A stretch of DNA of 64,000 nucleotides from Bradyrhizobium sp. CCBAU 53421 (GTDB taxonomy: Bacteria > Pseudomonadota > Alphaproteobacteria > Rhizobiales > Xanthobacteraceae), in assembly GCF_015291625.1 (NCBI RefSeq), contig NZ_CP030047.1, positions 2,170,001 through 2,234,000 on the forward strand. Reading direction: 5' to 3'. Position 1 is the first letter of the stretch. Every line of letters begins with the position of its first letter. The translations under genes were made by a program, and so were the position numbers. Positions 62,961 through 64,000 of the stretch are shown here, piece by piece. The notes below the pieces were generated by a model. It worked only from the letters and a program-made list of their open reading frames with translations. It was not told the origin of the DNA and made no database searches.

Positions 62961-63727
62961 TCACAGTGTGCGGTAGCCGCCGTCGACCATCACGATCGAT
63001 CCCGAGACATAGGCCGACAGATCCGAGGCGAGGAAGATCGCGGGGCCGACGATGTCCTCTGGCTTGCCGGCCCGGCCGAGCGGGGTGTGATCCATGAAGA
63101 CCTTCACGAGGTCGGGATTGGTGGCGCGCACCTTCTCGTTCAGCGGCGTCTCGATGAAGCCGGGGCCGATCGCGTTGACGCGCACGCCGTCCTTGCCGAG
63201 CTCGGCGGCCAATGCCTTGGTGAAGCCGAGCACGCCGTGCTTGGAGCGGTGTAGGCCGGCGAGCTCGGCGTGCGCAGATGCACGAAGGACTGGATCGAAC
63301 CGATGTTGACGATGCGTCCCTTGTTCTTGCGTAGCGGCGCGAGGAAGGAATGCGTCACGTTGAAGACGCCGGTGAGATTGATCGAGATGATGTCTTCCCA
63401 ATCCTTGATCACGGCTTCGTCGGTTCCGAGCATGCCGTTGCGGCGCGCGATGCCGGCATTGTTGACCAGGATCGAGACAGCTCCGACCTTGTCGGCGATC
63501 TGTCTCGCCATTGCGACGCAGGCGTCGCGATCGGTCACGTCGAGCGCGAAGCTCTCTGCCTTGCCGCCGGCGTTCCTGATCTCCCTGGCCGCTTCCGCCG
63601 CCGCATCGCCGTTCATGTCGAGCAGCACCACGCGCGCGCCCTCGCGGCCATAGCCCAGTGCGATGGCACGACCGATGCCCGAGCCTGCGCCGGTGATGAC
63701 GGCGATGTGATTGTCGAGAAGGGCCAT
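62961..63727 (-). pseudogene. short-chain dehydrogenase, frameshifted
   Basis: The N-terminal part MALLDNHIAVITGAGSGIGR has the NAD motif, then ALDVTDRDACVAMARQIADK and the VSILVNNAGIARRNGMLG (NNAG). The C-terminal part is in another frame: SKHGVLGFTKALAAELGKDG and SDLSAYVSGSIVMVDGGYRT. Codons read GCC-TAC-ACC-GC-TCC-AAG at 63253-63242, with one base missing, so the catalytic Tyr-x-x-x-Lys is split. 767 bases would be 768 if repaired. Either a recent pseudogene or a sequencing error. Confidence 0.85.
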
Positions 63728-63851
63728 GGCGTTTCCTCGTTCTGATTTGTGAGCGTTGCCGACAACACTATTCAAAACTGCGCCAAGCGAAACGCCAAGC
63801 GGCGTTTGCGCGTTGCTGTTATCCGGATTCGGATGACAGTACGGACCGATC

Positions 63852-64000
63852 ATGGACCCGCATATCAGACACTGGAAAGTTGCGATCGAGCGCTTCTGCG
63901 CGGCGCCTGATCCAGATTATCGGGAAATCGCCAAAATGATCGCCGAGATCGCTACCACCGACATCGACGAGACGCTGCGGCATGCGGCCGCACAGGTGCT
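63852..64000 (+). CDS. hypothetical protein, 5' part only
   Basis: ATG at 63852 gives MDPHIRHWKVAIERFCAAPD and continues in frame to the right edge (about 49 codons). Charged, helical-looking, cut by the window. Family not recognised. Divergent from the broken SDR gene. Confidence 0.5.
   Translation, partial: MDPHIRHWKVAIERFCAAPDPDYREIAKMIAEIATTDIDETLRHAAAQV

Overview
The window looks like the chromosome of a Bradyrhizobium-type alphaproteobacterium (Nitrobacteraceae). This rests on high G+C, a CcrM-type GANTC methylase, an Irr/ICE-style iron box, protein families typical of the group (DUF2277, DUF1127, glycine-zipper and 'collagen-like' small proteins) and many short intergenic palindromes. 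The assignment is from sequence recall, not a database search. No rRNA, tRNA or CRISPR array was seen.

Layout. 1-8.9 kb: end of a ParA-type ATPase, a lemA/M48 protease pair, an Rsm22-like methyltransferase, then smc, a DsbA-like oxidoreductase and a DciA-like (DUF721) gene on the minus strand, with mutY divergent. 10-16 kb: thioesterase, FAD monooxygenase, two GSTs, a LysR regulator divergent from an NTF2-like gene, and a DUF1127 micro-gene. 16-23.9 kb: ccrM with GANTC sites in its leader, zinc metallopeptidase, moaB, a MarR-GNAT fusion with two operator palindromes and an overlapping micro-ORF, a glycosyltransferase, a radical SAM protein, a VOC protein and rnhB. 24-32 kb: ArnT-like membrane protein, uracil-DNA glycosylase, ETF-ubiquinone oxidoreductase with an ICE-like box, a TPR protein and ispE. 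32.1-33.3 kb: a complete IS5-type element inserted inside an older intergenic palindrome. 33.5-43.1 kb: SMP-30, GNAT, GMC oxidoreductase, a Baeyer-Villiger-type monooxygenase, and a MoxR ATPase and VWA protein flanking a GlsB-like protein and a Cache-PAS-GGDEF enzyme. 43.2-50.4 kb: two rhodanese proteins, an L,D-transpeptidase, a 2-hydroxyacid dehydrogenase and ettA.

50.4-54.8 kb is the most accessory-looking stretch. A lower-G+C DUF4424 gene sits between two exact copies of the 3' end of ettA. After a UPF0114 protein comes a TIR domain fused to a six-helix membrane region, then a lytic transglycosylase. 54.9-64 kb: tandem glycine-zipper secreted proteins, a bfd-bfr iron-storage pair with a perfect ICE-type palindrome before bfr, small secreted proteins, an ArsR regulator, a collagen-like protein with 30 uninterrupted Gly-X-Y triplets, an orphan Fis-type HTH protein, and a short-chain dehydrogenase broken by a one-base frameshift.

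Most intergenic gaps carry palindromic repeats of several dispersed families. Some recur nearly identically 10-26 kb apart.
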